Assembly: GCA_024220505.1 (NCBI GenBank) | Contig: JAKZZE010000004.1 | Span: 558,001 to 622,000, forward strand | Length of the DNA: 64,000 nucleotides | Source: Rhizopus arrhizus | Lineage: Eukaryota; Mucoromycota; Mucoromycetes; Mucorales; Rhizopodaceae | Direction: 5' to 3' | Shown here: positions 1-10,992 of the stretch, piece after piece | Numbering within the stretch: the stretch's first letter is position 1 | Layout: the number at the start of each line of letters is the position of its first letter | The notes under the pieces: model-generated | What the model was told of the DNA's origin: nothing | Database searches by the model: none | The model's input: only the letters and a program-made list of their open reading frames with translations | Translations under genes and position numbers: made by a program

Positions 1-52
1 TCGACGGGGCATAGAGTGAATAAGGTTTCTACAGTACTCTGGAGTTGCTAGG

Positions 53-1640
53 TCATACCAAAGCTTCGAAACCCCGGTCAAAAAATGCTTCGTCAGTCTC
101 AACCACAGAAGAAGGTGGTCTTGTCATCTGTTCCTTCTTTTTAAGCATGGCCCATGCATTTTCAATTGGGTTAAGGTCAGGGGAGTATGCTGGCCAACTC
201 AGGAGCTTAATCTTGTTCTTTTGGAACCATTTTAAAGGAGCTAAAGCACAATGGATGCTTGCATTATCTTGTTGAAAGATCATGTCCTTACTTTGCAGGC
301 CATAATTGTTTAGGAAAGGGGAGTTTTAGGTAAATATAATATAGCAATCAAAGATAAAGAAATACTGTTAGAACTTGGTATCTCTTTATTAAGTTAAGAT
401 AACTATTATATCAAAATAAATTCTACATGTAAAAAGTGAGAGTATTTATAGACATGATACGGATAAAGAATTAGGACAGATTTATAATCAACTTGACAGA
501 ATAGATGATTACGATTTCTAATTATTAGTTTAGCCTGTTCCTAGCTTGTATTGTCAATTATGCTATTGGGATGGTTTCAGATAATCCTGGATAAAGACTA
601 TTTAAGGAGACGGTACGGATGAATATAATGACCTTTAGTTCCGTGATTGGATATCATTGCTAACAATAATATCTCAGTCAGGATAAATGTTTTCATGACT
701 AATGATGATCCGGTAAGTAATCGTCATTCCTTATTCAACATGCTCATACTATCACTAAACTATATTACAACCATGTCATCTTATTTGACTATGTGAAGCT
801 AATATGAATAAAGCTTAATATAAAAATCTAATCAAAGTATTTTATTGATCTGTGTTGGGAATACTGTTATAAATGATTCCAAGTTATGTCAACATATTAT
901 TCAGGATCATATCTGATTCCTTTTCTAAAATAAAGTGACTATAATCTTATGTATCCTTAACAATAATACTTCAATGTCTCCTGGTATTCCTCCTCAAGTA
1001 CTGACGTGTATAGCTCACCGTTTACATTACTTTGTAGCCAGGACATGTAGCCCCCTCCATGTATAGTTATGCAACTCCAAAGCATGATCCCGCCTCCTCC
1101 ATAAGCATGTTTCTTTTTGTAGTGATGGTCTCGATAAGGTGCATTATCCTCTTTCCAAGCGTATTCTAGGCCATTAGACCCTCTTTTTTGGATCTTTGTC
1201 TCATCAGAAAAGACAACGCGTTCCCAATCAGTCTCGGACCAGTCTTTATGAGCCTTTGCCCAATCATATCGTGCCTTTTGCTTGTCATTATTAAGTGGAA
1301 GTACCGTCTTTTTCTTAGTCGATTTTAGACCTTTGCGTTTCAAAGTACGAGCAATTGTTTTTGGATTGACCATTTGATCTGGTTTTTTAACGCCAAAGGA
1401 AGCATCGGCTGCGCTTTTAGATAAGCCAAGCCTTATGTCTCTAGCTGCTTTGGTTTCCTCCCTAGGTGTGAGTAAACGATGTCTACCCGCGCTATTTTTT
1501 GACTGCAACTTGGTTTTCCTTGAAATTCTTCGAATCATGGACTTTCCACAGCCTACTTTTTTTTTAATTACATCCCATGGAATGGAGTGGTTCAACATGT
1601 TTTCAATTTGGGCATGTTTGTCGGCATTCTTTGCTGTCAT
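53..1640 (-). pseudogene. Mar1 DD34E transposase, split by a solo LTR
   Basis: Tc1/mariner transposase, the cut-and-paste enzyme of Mar1. The first Met of the conserved part is near 1640, giving a start MTAKNADKHA. An N-terminal helix-turn-helix region precedes the catalytic block with FSDET (first Asp). The frame is then cut by LTR-A1 at 307-962. It resumes below 302 with FQQDNASIH (second Asp) and SPDLNPIENAW (catalytic Glu). An in-frame stop lies at about 50-52, while the expected C-terminal motif (CRNL, then SMPRR) continues in another frame, so there is also a frameshift. The gene is therefore dead twice over. The longer upstream frame to 1835 is probably untranslated leader. Confidence 0.88.
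307..962 (-). mobile_element. Solo LTR, LTR-A copy 1
   Basis: The 656-bp sequence starts TGTTTAGG and ends CCTTAACA. A perfect 5-bp target duplication ATAAT lies at 302-306 and 963-967. Read on the minus strand it has a TATAAATA box followed by AATAAAG, which sets the orientation. No internal retrotransposon sequence is present, so it is a solo LTR left by LTR-LTR recombination. It is inserted in the Mar1 transposase gene. Copies are at 20523-21181 and 34786-35441. Confidence 0.93.
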
Positions 1641-2015
1641 GGCGTGTTTGGCTAATCTGAGATGAGGTAAATGAGGAAAAAGAAAAAATGTAAAAAAATA
1701 AAAGAAGCTAAAATATGAGAACACGTTAGCGTTCACTGACGTCATAAGACGTACCAAACTAAATCTCAAGTCAGTCCAGTGACTGTTTCTGGAGATATGG
1801 TGTCTAATGCAAAATCGGGCGTTAGCAACAATCACGGAAAATCACTTTTTCCGCCATAACTACAGAGAAAATGGTGGTAGAAGCAATTAGGTTACACCAA
1901 TAATTTTGTCTAGCTTGCGTGCAAATGTTTCGTCAGCAAAGCGAAGCCCTAAGTTTAATTCCCGGCGAGGCATTGCGAAAAAAACCAAAAAACGGACTGA
2001 TTTTGTCCCTTACTG

Positions 2016-4575
2016 TAGCATAGAGACGGCTGGTCATGAGTCGAGAGAAGCTTGCTGATCTAATACCAATTGGCAACAGAGTCGCACGCATGGCAGAGAT
2101 AGCAGAGGCTGAGTTCCTACGAATAAGATGGTCAGTGGCAATCTTACCCTGTGGACTGAAAGGAACGCCAAGATAAGTGAACGAAGATTCCTTGGGTATG
2201 GGTGACCCGTAGAGCTTCATTCGACGTCCTCCATTGTCACTAGGGCAGTTAAGCACGACACACTTGGCAGGATTCCACCGATAACCGAGTGACTGAGAGT
2301 GTTCTTCTGCTTTCTTGAGCAACTTTGGCATAACCTCAGGAGCAGCAATCAAAACGACATCATCAGCATACAGCAAACAATTTATCCAGAGGCCACCGAA
2401 CTCGCGTTGGGGCATGGTACTGTAATATCGTGCAGAGACAGGCAAGCGAATATCCCGAAGGACAGCAGGAAGAGAGTTGATGTACACAGAGTACAGGAAG
2501 GGAGAGAGGATTGAACCTTGCAGTACACCAGTACGAGGCCAGAACGAAGGTGAAGAGTGTCCTGCAAGTAATACCTCTATACTTACCTGATCGAATAGAC
2601 ACTGAAGGATGCCAAGCATGGGCTCAGAGACATGTGTCTCAAGAGCACGCCATACAATAGCACGGTCAACAGTGTCATAGGCCGACTTGATGTCCAAGAA
2701 GGCAAGGACAGGTGGTTCACCGGAGTGGTCGATAGTGTGTTGTCGGCACAGCTCATGCAAGCATAAGGCTTGATCGAGCGCACTACGATGATGTCGAAAC
2801 CCACCTTGGACAGGATCAAGTGGTGGGGCAGTGGATTCCAGCTCCTGCTGCAGGCACAACTCGAATAGCTTGCGCATGATCGAGGTGAGTGAGATTGGTC
2901 TATAGTTACCTGGGTCTAAGGCATCTCCTTTCTTGTAGATAGGGACTACTTGAGCAGTACACCAGGCCGAGGGGACCGATGACCACTTCCAACAAAGTTG
3001 AAAAAGGAGAGTAATCACTGGAATGACCTCATCCGCGATCGGCAACAGCATTTCAGTACGGAGGTGATCGACACCAGGGGCTTTGCGTCTCGAAAGACGT
3101 TTCAACAAAGCATGGTGTACTGTACTGGTCGTTATGGGACAGCTGGCTTCATCTATGGGATGAGGACCATTGGGAATGAGTGGGGCAGGGTAACGAGTGT
3201 CAGGCAGGTTTACACCAGAGAACACCTGTTGGAGGTGTCTTGCCATGACAGAAGCAGCAACACGGGAACCCTCGGGATGAGAGAATTGTGGTTGAACTAC
3301 CCGATTGCGCTTAATCCTACTGACAATGGAGTTAGTATCAGCAAGAGGACCATATGACAAGTTGTGACAAAACTGTTTCCAAGTGAAGCGACGTCGACGA
3401 CGAAGTTCAGACTTGTACCGCAAGCATGCCAAAGTATAGTCGGTCCATCTTGCAGCTTTGCTAGGACCAGAGGCTCTTTTCCAAGCACGTCTACAGGACT
3501 CGCGATGGTCGAACGCGGCCTGCAGGTCGGCTGTCCAGAACCAAGCATGGTGGCGACTGTGAGGGCTCTTGCGACCGATGGACTGATCCAAACTAGACTG
3601 GATAATCTCATTGAATTGAAGAGTCAGTGCATCAAGATCGGGACGTACAGAGGTGTAGACACCATCTGCAGAGGTATATTCTTGAAGCAACTGAAGGAAC
3701 GGTCGTAGCTTATCCTTGACTAATTGCACATAGGTACAATCATGTTCGGATAATCTACTTAGGTTCCAGAGCAGACGAGGGTGACTTGAAGGAGGAGGAG
3801 GGGGAGGCACAAGACAAGAAAGAGACAGAGGACTATGATCAGACCCGAGAGCAAGATCGTCATGGACTCTTAATTGTGCGTTGTGGAGGTCCTGCGTGCT
3901 AAGGAAAAGGTCAATAACACTATGGAAATGTCGGCCTGTCATGGAGCTGAATCGTGTGTGCGAATTATACGTGGGTATTCCAAACGCAAGTTCAGAATTC
4001 CAACAGCGTAAACCATTCTCGACGATCCAGTTGTTCAGAGCAGTGCCACGACGGGTGGTGCGGTTATCACCAAGCATCTCACGGTGTCGAGCGTTAAAGT
4101 CGCCGCAGATGATGGTGTTTTGTTGTGATGGGTGGGTTTGTACGGGTAAATTGTCAAGTATTTCCATAGCTTCATCGACTGATAGTGCTGGTGGCAGGTA
4201 AACACAGTGAATCAGCATGTTGGAGACTTGACAGGTGAGGACGTAAGGAGAGGTGGATGGAAAATGAGTGACTTCATATGGGCAATCAGGGTGGACCAAG
4301 AGACTGATTCCCATTTCACCACGGTAGGTGTTGTCTACTGGTATTGCATACGTATGGTACTGTTTCCAATTGGTGAGAAACCTCAACGGTGACAAGAGCC
4401 ACGTCTCGGTAAGAAACAGTAGATGGGTAAAAGGAATGGAGTTAGTAATGGCATCAATGGTGTGACGAGCACAACCATTAGTGTTCCATAGGGTAATAGA
4501 GAGGATATTATTTGGCATAGACGAAGGAGAGGAAGGGGGGTATAAATTATGATTATTATTATTTACCTGACTCAT
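2016..4575 (-). CDS. LINE1 ORF2: APE-type endonuclease and reverse transcriptase, C-terminus cut off
   Basis: This enzyme nicks the target and copies the LINE RNA into the genome. The N-terminal third is an apurinic-type endonuclease: GDFNARH near residues 158-164 and a later SDHSPL active-site motif. The central and C-terminal part is a reverse transcriptase with PGVDHLRTEM, the FLDIKSAYDT motif (first catalytic Asp) and YADDVVLIA. The frame runs about 850 codons and stops being LINE sequence where Mar1 inserts. The few residues past 2016 come from the mariner terminus. The start ATG overlaps the stop of ORF1 in the string TAATG at 4573-4577, a termination-reinitiation arrangement. The LINE clade was not determined. 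Confidence 0.9.
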
Positions 4576-7556
4576 TAGATCTCTTCAGCTGGTTCACCAG
4601 CACCAGTAGGAGAAGGTTGATCTTGAATAGGTGGAAGAGGGTCTTGAGGATCAACTTCATTCATAATAACATCCAGGAAGGATGTTTTGACCTTGGTGAT
4701 GGCTTGACGTGGAGGGCGGGACTTGTTTAAGAAGTCTTGGTATTGCTCCTGGGTGATCCAAGACTTGTTGAAAAAGGAACGTGCAACTGAGGAACGCACT
4801 TCAACGCGTACGCGATCCAAGGCACGAAGGAGAGAGGCGGTGTGAATCTCACACATCTTGAGATGTCGTTCGTCATTTGTGAGATCAGCAAACTTGGAAT
4901 CTCGAAGATTAGCAGCATCGCGAGGGTTGAACTCTTCCAGAGGCTTGATGCCTGCCTTGTTGAGTGTAGTCAAAGCCTGGTCTACGTAGTCATTGTGAAC
5001 CAAGATGGCGACTACACGGCTGGTAGGGTAATACAAGTGGAGAATTCGGGAGTTCTCAAGGCGTAGCTTGGCTAGCTTAGCACGGGCATTACCAATGGAC
5101 TCACGGAAGCGGCAGGGGAGGTACAGTGGGTCAAAAAACTGCACCAACCTAACCTAATTTTTCGGAAATAAGAGCACAGATCTGTCAGTTTTACAGCAAA
5201 CATCATGAAACTTGAACCAAACAAAGTTAATACTATTATCGTTTATTGACAAAGGTTTCAAAGTCAGACTCTGAGTATACACTTAAAGCGCGTCCAGAAA
5301 AAAGCGGAGGTCGGTTGGTGCAGTTTTTTGACTTTCTTAAAATCGAGTGGAACCACCCTTTTCTGCTAATACTGCTTGTATTCTGTCAGACATACTGTCT
5401 ATATATTTGATGCATTGTTCCTTAGTAAACGAATTCCATTCATTTTCGACTCTTTCCCACAGCTCATGGATGCTAGTCGCCCTATTATCATACATGCTCA
5501 GCTTTAACTTCAAATGATGCCATATATGTTCAATAGGATTAAGGTCTGGACTTTGTGATGGCCAATCGTCAATGTAAACCATGCCACTATCTTTCATCCA
5601 TTGCGTTGTGAACTTTGATCGATGTTTAGGATCATTGTCGTGCTGAAATACCGATGTTTTCCAATTCAGACCATAGTACTTCATGGTGTCCTTCAGACTT
5701 GTAGCAAGAATTTCTTGGTATAGCTCTGAATTCATGGTACCATCATAGACCTGACATGCGTATCCAGGTCCTGCGCTGGTTATACAACCCCATAACATGA
5801 GACCACCGCCCCCATGCTTCACAGTAACGTCGATATGATGGGGCTGTAAACGATCGCTTCTTTTTTTCCAATAATATTTGCAACCATCAGAGCCCCAAAT
5901 GTTAATTTTGGTCTCATCAGAAAAGATCGTACGGTGCCAGTCATGTACTGTCCAGCATTGATGCTTTTTGGCCCATGCCAATCGAGCCTTCTTATGCTTT
6001 TCAGTCAATAATGGCTTCTTCTTTTTGATCTCAGCATAAATTTCAACTGAATGTAAAACATTGATGGCCGATTGATACGACATAGGGTGTCCAAGCTCCT
6101 CCAACTTCATTTGCACATCCTTGGCAGTCTTCAAATAACCCGTGAGTACTTGTCTCTTGATGTATCGACGCGTTGATTCTGTCACAATGCTCGGTCTACC
6201 TCCACTTTTACGTATTCTAATATGCATCCACTTATTTGCATACCTATTAACGGTATTTCTATGCACTCCAACTCGTTTCCCAATGATTGTAGGGTCAACG
6301 TTACCTCCCAATAGAGCTTTGATACTGTTTTGAACATCGGATGGAAGCGTTTTGGGCATTTCTAACGATGGATGGACACTGGCAATGTATGATGCGTTTG
6401 GGTAAAGTAGGAAAGAAAAAAAAGAAAACAAATTGCAAAAAAGTTTATTTTAAGGTCCTCAGTGTGACTAGATACTCCACAGACTAATTTAAATCTGCCG
6501 GAAAGGTCTCAGTCCGGGCATATCATATCAAACCCACTTTTATTTTAAAAGTCAAAAAACTGCACCAACCGACCTCAGCTTTTTTCTCGGCGCGCTTTAA
6601 GTGTATACTCAGAGTCTGACTTTGAAACCTTTGTCAATAAATGATAATAGTATTAACTTTGTTTGGTTCAAGTTTCATGATGTTTGCTGTAAAACTGACA
6701 GATCTGTGCTCTTATTTCCGAAAAATTAGGTTAGGTTGGTGCAGTTTTTTGACCCACTGTATATGTATTGGTACCCATGGGTACCGGATACCGGAGTGAA
6801 TGTACGTGCCACCACTTGAAGTTGTCTGGTGGACAACACCTTGCGAGGGCGAGTGGTGGGAGGCTTGTGCGCAGGAGGGGCGTTTTTCTTTCCCTTTAAA
6901 GCAGCTGCCTTATAGGGGGCAGGAGTAGCAGTGGGTTGAGGAGGAGGAGGAGTCGATTTCCACTTTGATGCCTCAGTGCCAGCGCGGGGCTTGGGCTGTT
7001 GTTGTGGTGGTTGGGCTTGAGGGGCCTCAAGTTCAGCAATACGGGTCTGAGCTACCTTGAGCTCCTCTCGAAGGCGTTGGTTCTCTTGGACCAAAGACTC
7101 CACGTGAAGAAGCCTGGCTTGGAAGGGCCGGAACCAATCCGGGACGGAAGAAGGCAATCCAAAGTCAAGTGGTTGGTCCACTGTGAGCACTGGAGACTGG
7201 TGAGTAGGCTGTTGGGTGGGCCCAAAGTCAAGAGTAGCATTAGGATTCATGATAAAGTCGATATTATGTGACTTTATCTTGCGATTGGGACGGCTCACTT
7301 GATCAAAGGGTTGAAGTTGTGGTGAGCGGTCGGAGAGGGTGCGCTTAGTAGGGGCGGTGTAGGAGGAGGAGGAAATAGGTTCCTGGTTACTGGTTTTGCG
7401 GTGGATTGTAGTTTCTTCTTGAATCTTTGAAACTGTATTATTTGATGAGTTTTGAGTTGAAGAAGGTGGTGTAAGTGGAGTAATGTTGTTTCTTGATGGA
7501 TGTATTGAACTAATGACGGATTGATAGGTTTTCTTTAAAGAAGTGTATGCGAGCAC
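4575..7556 (-). CDS. LINE1 ORF1 protein, split by Mar2
   Basis: The predicted RNA-binding partner of LINE1 ORF2. The 5' part is 7556-6762 and the 3' part 5123-4575. Removing Mar2 with one TA joins them in frame (QYIY to LPCRF), giving about 448 codons. The N-terminal half is Ser/Pro/Gln-rich and basic. A short leucine-rich coiled coil (LVQENQRLREELKVAQTRIA) lies near residues 150-170. No CCHC knuckle is visible, unlike LINE2 ORF1. The stop TAA overlaps the ORF2 ATG. Assignment to ORF1 is from position and coupling to ORF2; I do not recognise its fold. Confidence 0.78.
5124..6759 (-). mobile_element. Tc1/mariner element Mar2, complete
   Basis: A 1636-bp element bounded by CAGTGGGTCAAAAAACTGCA and its reverse complement, with TA at 5122-5123 and 6760-6761. 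The terminal inverted repeats are about 210 bp. Each is itself closed by an inverted copy of the terminal motif (5313-5332 on the left, 6551-6570 on the right). It holds an uninterrupted transposase gene, so it may be autonomous. Confidence 0.95.
5337..6359 (-). CDS. Mar2 DD34E transposase, intact
   Basis: A 340-residue transposase, the full length expected of the family. The start is taken at MPKTLPSDVQ (6359), because the 24 upstream residues are hydrophobic and unlike the family N-terminus. Domains in order: helix-turn-helix (IIGKRVGVHRNTVNRYANKW, near residues 25-45), a second DNA-binding region, then the catalytic core. Catalytic residues are in FSDETKIN, FQHDNDPKH and SPDLNPIEHIW. The linker WTVHDW lies just before the first Asp. 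It ends with the common C-terminal pattern (YIDSMSDRIQAVLAEKGG). No stop or frameshift is seen. The same architecture occurs in the Mar4, Mar8 and Mar10 proteins. Confidence 0.94.
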   Translation of the reverse strand: MPKTLPSDVQNSIKALLGGNVDPTIIGKRVGVHRNTVNRYANKWMHIRIRKSGGRPSIVTESTRRYIKRQVLTGYLKTAKDVQMKLEELGHPMSYQSAINVLHSVEIYAEIKKKKPLLTEKHKKARLAWAKKHQCWTVHDWHRTIFSDETKINIWGSDGCKYYWKKRSDRLQPHHIDVTVKHGGGGLMLWGCITSAGPGYACQVYDGTMNSELYQEILATSLKDTMKYYGLNWKTSVFQHDNDPKHRSKFTTQWMKDSGMVYIDDWPSQSPDLNPIEHIWHHLKLKLSMYDNRATSIHELWERVENEWNSFTKEQCIKYIDSMSDRIQAVLAEKGGSTRF

Positions 7557-7825
7557 TGCAAATAATTGGAGATATTAAACGTAGTTTTTTAACATAAATG
7601 AGCGCAACTACGCGAAGTTTAACGCAAATCCGCGGAATTTTATTGCTGTTTTAAACGATTTTCGAGGCAGAGCAGTAATCGTTAAATAACTTTTACGCAA
7701 GCAAGAGGAGGTCATTTAGTGTTCTTTTACTGAAGCATTTTTTACGTTTCAATCAATGATAGTCAACGTTTGGGCAACGAATGATACGTTTTAAAACATT
7801 ACTTTATATGTCTTTTTGTTCTTTT
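7557..7825. other. Noncoding stretch upstream of LINE1 ORF1
   Basis: No supported ORF. GC-containing words such as CGCGAAGTTTAACGCAAATC near 7615 stand out from the surrounding AT-rich DNA. This could be LINE1 5' leader or flanking host DNA; I cannot place the boundary. Confidence 0.4.
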
Positions 7826-8012
7826 ATCGACCGCTCATATTGCCTTATATACTTCTTCATCGAACACTCCTATTGCCTTATATACTTCTTTATTGACCAC
7901 TCATATTGCCTTATATATTTCTTTATGAACCACTTATATAGCTTATATACTTCTTTATTGACCACTTATATAGCTTATATACTTCTTTATTGACCATTCA
8001 TATTGCTTTATA
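7826..8012. repeat. Tandem array of about five and a half 32-33-bp units
   Basis: Units have the form CATATTGCCTTATATACTTC plus TTTATTGACCACT, with drift toward CACTTATATAGC in the fourth and fifth units. There are no spacers between units, so it is a minisatellite and not CRISPR. It lies 270 bp upstream of LINE1 ORF1. A 70-codon open frame over it is only a by-product of the repeat. Confidence 0.85.
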
Positions 8013-10315
8013 TACACAAAAAATAGGGATTTTGTTTATAAAAAATAGCTTTTTTTTTATTTAAATAAAATAATAATAACAATACATAGTATTTCTTTGC
8101 TTGTAGCGTTTTAAAAGTGTATTTGACTTACCTAATGTCACCAGAATAGCAGCATCTAATCTAAAAATACATCAATTAACCTTGTGGAACTTTAAAATTT
8201 TTCAAAAAAAAAAAAAAAGAAAAAAAAAAGCCGAGCCCAAGGATTCAAAGACGTAAGGATTCAAAGGATTCAAGGACTTGGACACTCAAATCAAAAGAAA
8301 AGACATCAGTACTTAAGAACCAAAGCAAAGACAGAAAAGAGATAGAAGAGGCCAAAACAGAGCAGCATTCGTCTATGACAATTATTAGCTATCGTGTATA
8401 TGTAGTAAAAGTAATAGTACCTTTCTTTAGATAGACCATGGGAAGGAAACTAGCTAAGCGTATACAAACGACTAAAATAGCATCAGGCATCTATAATAAT
8501 TATTAGTTATTGAGTGTATGTAGTAAAAGTAATAGTACCTTGCTTTCATAGACCATTAAAAAAAAAGAAAAGAAAAAAAGACACCAGCCAAGCTTATACC
8601 AACAAGTAAAAGAAGAAGCGATGATAATCCTGGGAAAAGACTTTATAAAGACCATTTCAAATAGAAAGAAAGCAACAAATACGATTTTACTAAAGTACAA
8701 GTACCATTAGAATAGGAATAGAATATATATGTAATATTAAGAACTTACCTTTTATAAAAAAGAGAAGAAAAAAAAGAAAAAAAAAAAACAGAAGTGCGTT
8801 TTTTGTAGCCTTATTTTACCAACGTTACACATATTCAATGTCTATCCATATTAGAAATCAAAAACTGTTGCTTTTCATATAGTTTACATTTAATGGTATC
8901 CCAAAAGGTAACTGATACATTGCTTGAGTAAGTTTTATTACTTGAATGCAATATGTTTAGCATGAAGGGTATTATTTTATTTTATTTTTTACTTGAAATA
9001 AAAAAAAAGTCGGTATCTTAACAAATTATAGCAGTAAAACAATATCTTTTTTTTTTTCTCCCTTGTTTTGTTTCATGGAATACTCTAGATGCCAAAGGCA
9101 CAAAGCAAAAAAAAGGGAAAGCTCAAGCACTGGTCAAATGTAAGCTTATAAAAATAATAATAACAACCAAGTCTAATGTCAGTTTTTTTTTTTTTTTTTT
9201 ACATTAGGAATTCCTAATGGGTCACATTCGGATGACGAACATGAGCCACATGAGCAAAGTTGTTCGTTTTAACACGATAAAACTATAAGAATATCAAACT
9301 TATATTGTTGCTTGTTGCTGAAAAGTTCTTTTTGATAAAGAAAGTGGGCAATGTTAACATCTCTAATGGCTAATGGCTAATGGCTAATGGCTAATTGCAA
9401 ATTACACCCATGTGCAAACATAAAGTAAGTAATGAACCAATATAAGCTTAAAAACATATATTCTTTTATATTATTTGTCATAAAAAAAATAATAAAGCAA
9501 TCTATTTACTTGAAAAACAAAAAAATTATGCTTGTATCTATTAATTATAATTGCCTTGTAACAAGATGTTAACAAAGCTTCTTTTTTTTTTATTCTTTTT
9601 AGAATATACACATATTCTTTTGTTACATTGTAAAAGCATTTGTATTTTTATAAAACATGTTTACTGTTAGGTTATTGTTTTCATTTGAATAAGTAACATT
9701 TTATTGCTATGCTCTTTTTTTTTTTTTTTTTTCACTAGGTCTTTTTTTTTTTAACTTTGTCTTTTTTTTTTTACTTTTAATTCTTCAGCTTCTTTTTTTT
9801 CCCAAACGCAACTATTTTGTTACGTTCTGTTACACGCTTCAAATGAATTAAGCTAAAGATCACAGACTGCCTTCCTAATATGTATTCTTTTGATCAAAAT
9901 AATCACAATGTGCTTTTGATTTCCGCATTTTGCCCTCAAAAATAAAAAAAAAGAAAATATCGGTCTTTCAACGATAGAGGAGAACAGGCTTTCCAAAAAG
10001 AGATTATTTGAAAAAAAAAGACACTTTTTTAAAACATGAATAACTCTATGAATACTTACACCACAAAAAAAATAATAAAATTGTTAAATTTCTTTATTTT
10101 TTTCGCATCTAAATCTTTTTTTAAAATTCAAAAAGGTGCAATACAGAGCATTTTAATTTTTTTCGTTTAATCAAAGTTATTTAGAACGTTGAAATTTTGA
10201 TGTTAGCAGTGACTGTCAATGACTGATAACATTGAAAATCACCAATTATTTGCAGTGGAGTGATTGTTTAGCCAGACAAACGTTGGTGTAACAATCAGAA
10301 ACACGAAAGAACGAC
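8013..10315. other. AT-rich noncoding region
   Basis: No gene seen in either strand. It contains many A or T homopolymers and a diverged direct duplication sharing TGTAGTAAAAGTAATAGTAC (about 8402 and 8518). A short CTAATGG array of four to five units lies at about 9363-9397. A purine-rich block follows the A-run at 8206-8230. Confidence 0.6.
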
Positions 10316-10397
10316 GTCACTATGTCCGAGTGGTTAAGGAGTATGACTAGAAATCATATGGGCTCTGCCCGCACAGGTTCAAATCCTGTTGGTGACG
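10316..10397 (+). tRNA. tRNA-Ser (anticodon AGA)
   Basis: An 82-nt cloverleaf without intron. The acceptor arm pairs GTCACTA with TGGTGAC (one G-U pair). The D arm is TCC/GGA. The anticodon stem TATGA/TCATA carries the loop CTAGAAA, so the anticodon is AGA. A long variable arm (GGGCTCTGCCC), typical of tRNA-Ser, follows. The T arm is ACAGG-TTCAAAT-CCTGT and the discriminator is G. Internal A-box (GAGTGGTTAAGG) and B-box (GGTTCAAATCC) are present. A run of nine T begins 34 nt downstream. Gypsy1 starts 75 bp beyond the 3' end. Confidence 0.96.
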
Positions 10398-10430
10398 GCC
10401 AAAGTATTATAACGCAGTTAGTGTTTCATA

Positions 10431-10439
10431 TTTTTTTTT
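10431..10439 (+). terminator. T-run, candidate RNA polymerase III terminator
   Basis: Nine consecutive T on the coding strand, 34 nt after the tRNA-Ser 3' end. It is the first T run of four or more downstream of the gene. Confidence 0.6.
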
Positions 10440-10472
10440 ATTCTATTGTCATACCTTTTGCTCCACTTTTGG

Positions 10473-10972
10473 TGAAAGAAGACAAACAGTAAATATTTTG
10501 TCTTGTACCACGCTAGTTAGAAAATGAACTTCTGCGTAACAATCTATTTGAAAACGGAGTATCAACTCTTTTGCTTGAAAATCAAAAACAACACAAAATC
10601 ATAAAATCCAAAAACATATAAATACCCTCATATCTTATCCCTATTTTTACTTCACTTCACTTCACTTCACTTTACTTTACTTTTCTTTATTACAGAATAT
10701 TATATTCTTTTTATCTTTTCTTTATTTTATAAACCAATAAAACCATCAAGCGTTCAAAAGAAACCCTTTGGTCTGTGTTCTATTCAAAATACTGAAGTCC
10801 CTTGAAGCTAAATCAACTTCATTGTAAACCTATTCCTAAACCTCAAGAGTTTAGCCTATTTTAACAAGTTTGATCTACTTAACAAGATCTGGTGGTCACT
10901 ACCGACAATACTTATTTACTTACAAAAGTAAACCCGCAAACAAGCTATATACATAAAAAAGAAAGATTTACA
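10473..10972 (+). repeat. gypsy1 5' LTR
   Basis: Starts TGAAAGAAGACAAACAG and ends ATTTACA. Contains CATATAAATAC (TATA-like) near 10614 and CCAATAAAACC near 10735. A run of CACTT repeats is 5 bp longer than in the 3' LTR. It differs from the 3' LTR at about half a dozen positions. It holds an internal copy of the primer-binding-site word TGGTGGTCACTA at 10890-10901. Confidence 0.95.
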
Positions 10973-10974
10973 TT

Positions 10975-10992
10975 TGGTGGTCACTACGAGGG
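10975..10992 (+). promoter_or_regulatory. gypsy1 primer-binding site (candidate)
   Basis: TGGTGGTCACTACGAGGG begins 2 nt after the LTR end and starts with TGG, the complement of the tRNA CCA tail. A matching primer tRNA would end in AGUGACCACCA. The tRNA-Ser in this window does not match, so the primer is unidentified. Confidence 0.7.

Larger units (their letters stand above)
1..2015 (-). mobile_element. Tc1/mariner element Mar1, left part outside the window
   Basis: The right terminus reads CAGTAAGGGACAAAATCAG inward from 2015 and is followed by the TA target at 2016-2017. The element lies inside the reverse transcriptase ORF of LINE1. A solo LTR (307-962) splits its transposase gene. The other end lies beyond position 1. 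A near-identical inverted copy of 307-2015, with only a 1-bp homopolymer difference seen, is at 33734-35441. Confidence 0.9.
2016..7600 (-). mobile_element. LINE1, non-LTR retrotransposon, interrupted
   Basis: A two-ORF LINE (ORF1, then ORF2 with endonuclease and reverse transcriptase) on the minus strand. It is interrupted by Mar2 at 5124-6759 (in ORF1) and by Mar1 at 2016 (in ORF2). Its 3' end lies beyond the Mar1 insertion and is not in the window. The 5' boundary is uncertain; I place it somewhere past the ORF1 start at 7556. Confidence 0.85.

Noticed and set aside
7781..7993. 70-codon ORF
   Set aside because: Produced by the 33-bp tandem repeat; low complexity and no start context.
7826..8012. 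CRISPR-like repeat array
   Set aside because: Units are contiguous and drift; there are no unique spacers, and the DNA is eukaryotic.
10316..10397. tRNA-Ser as the primer of gypsy1
   Set aside because: Its 3' end (GGTGACG plus CCA) is not complementary to TGGTGGTCACTACGAGGG.
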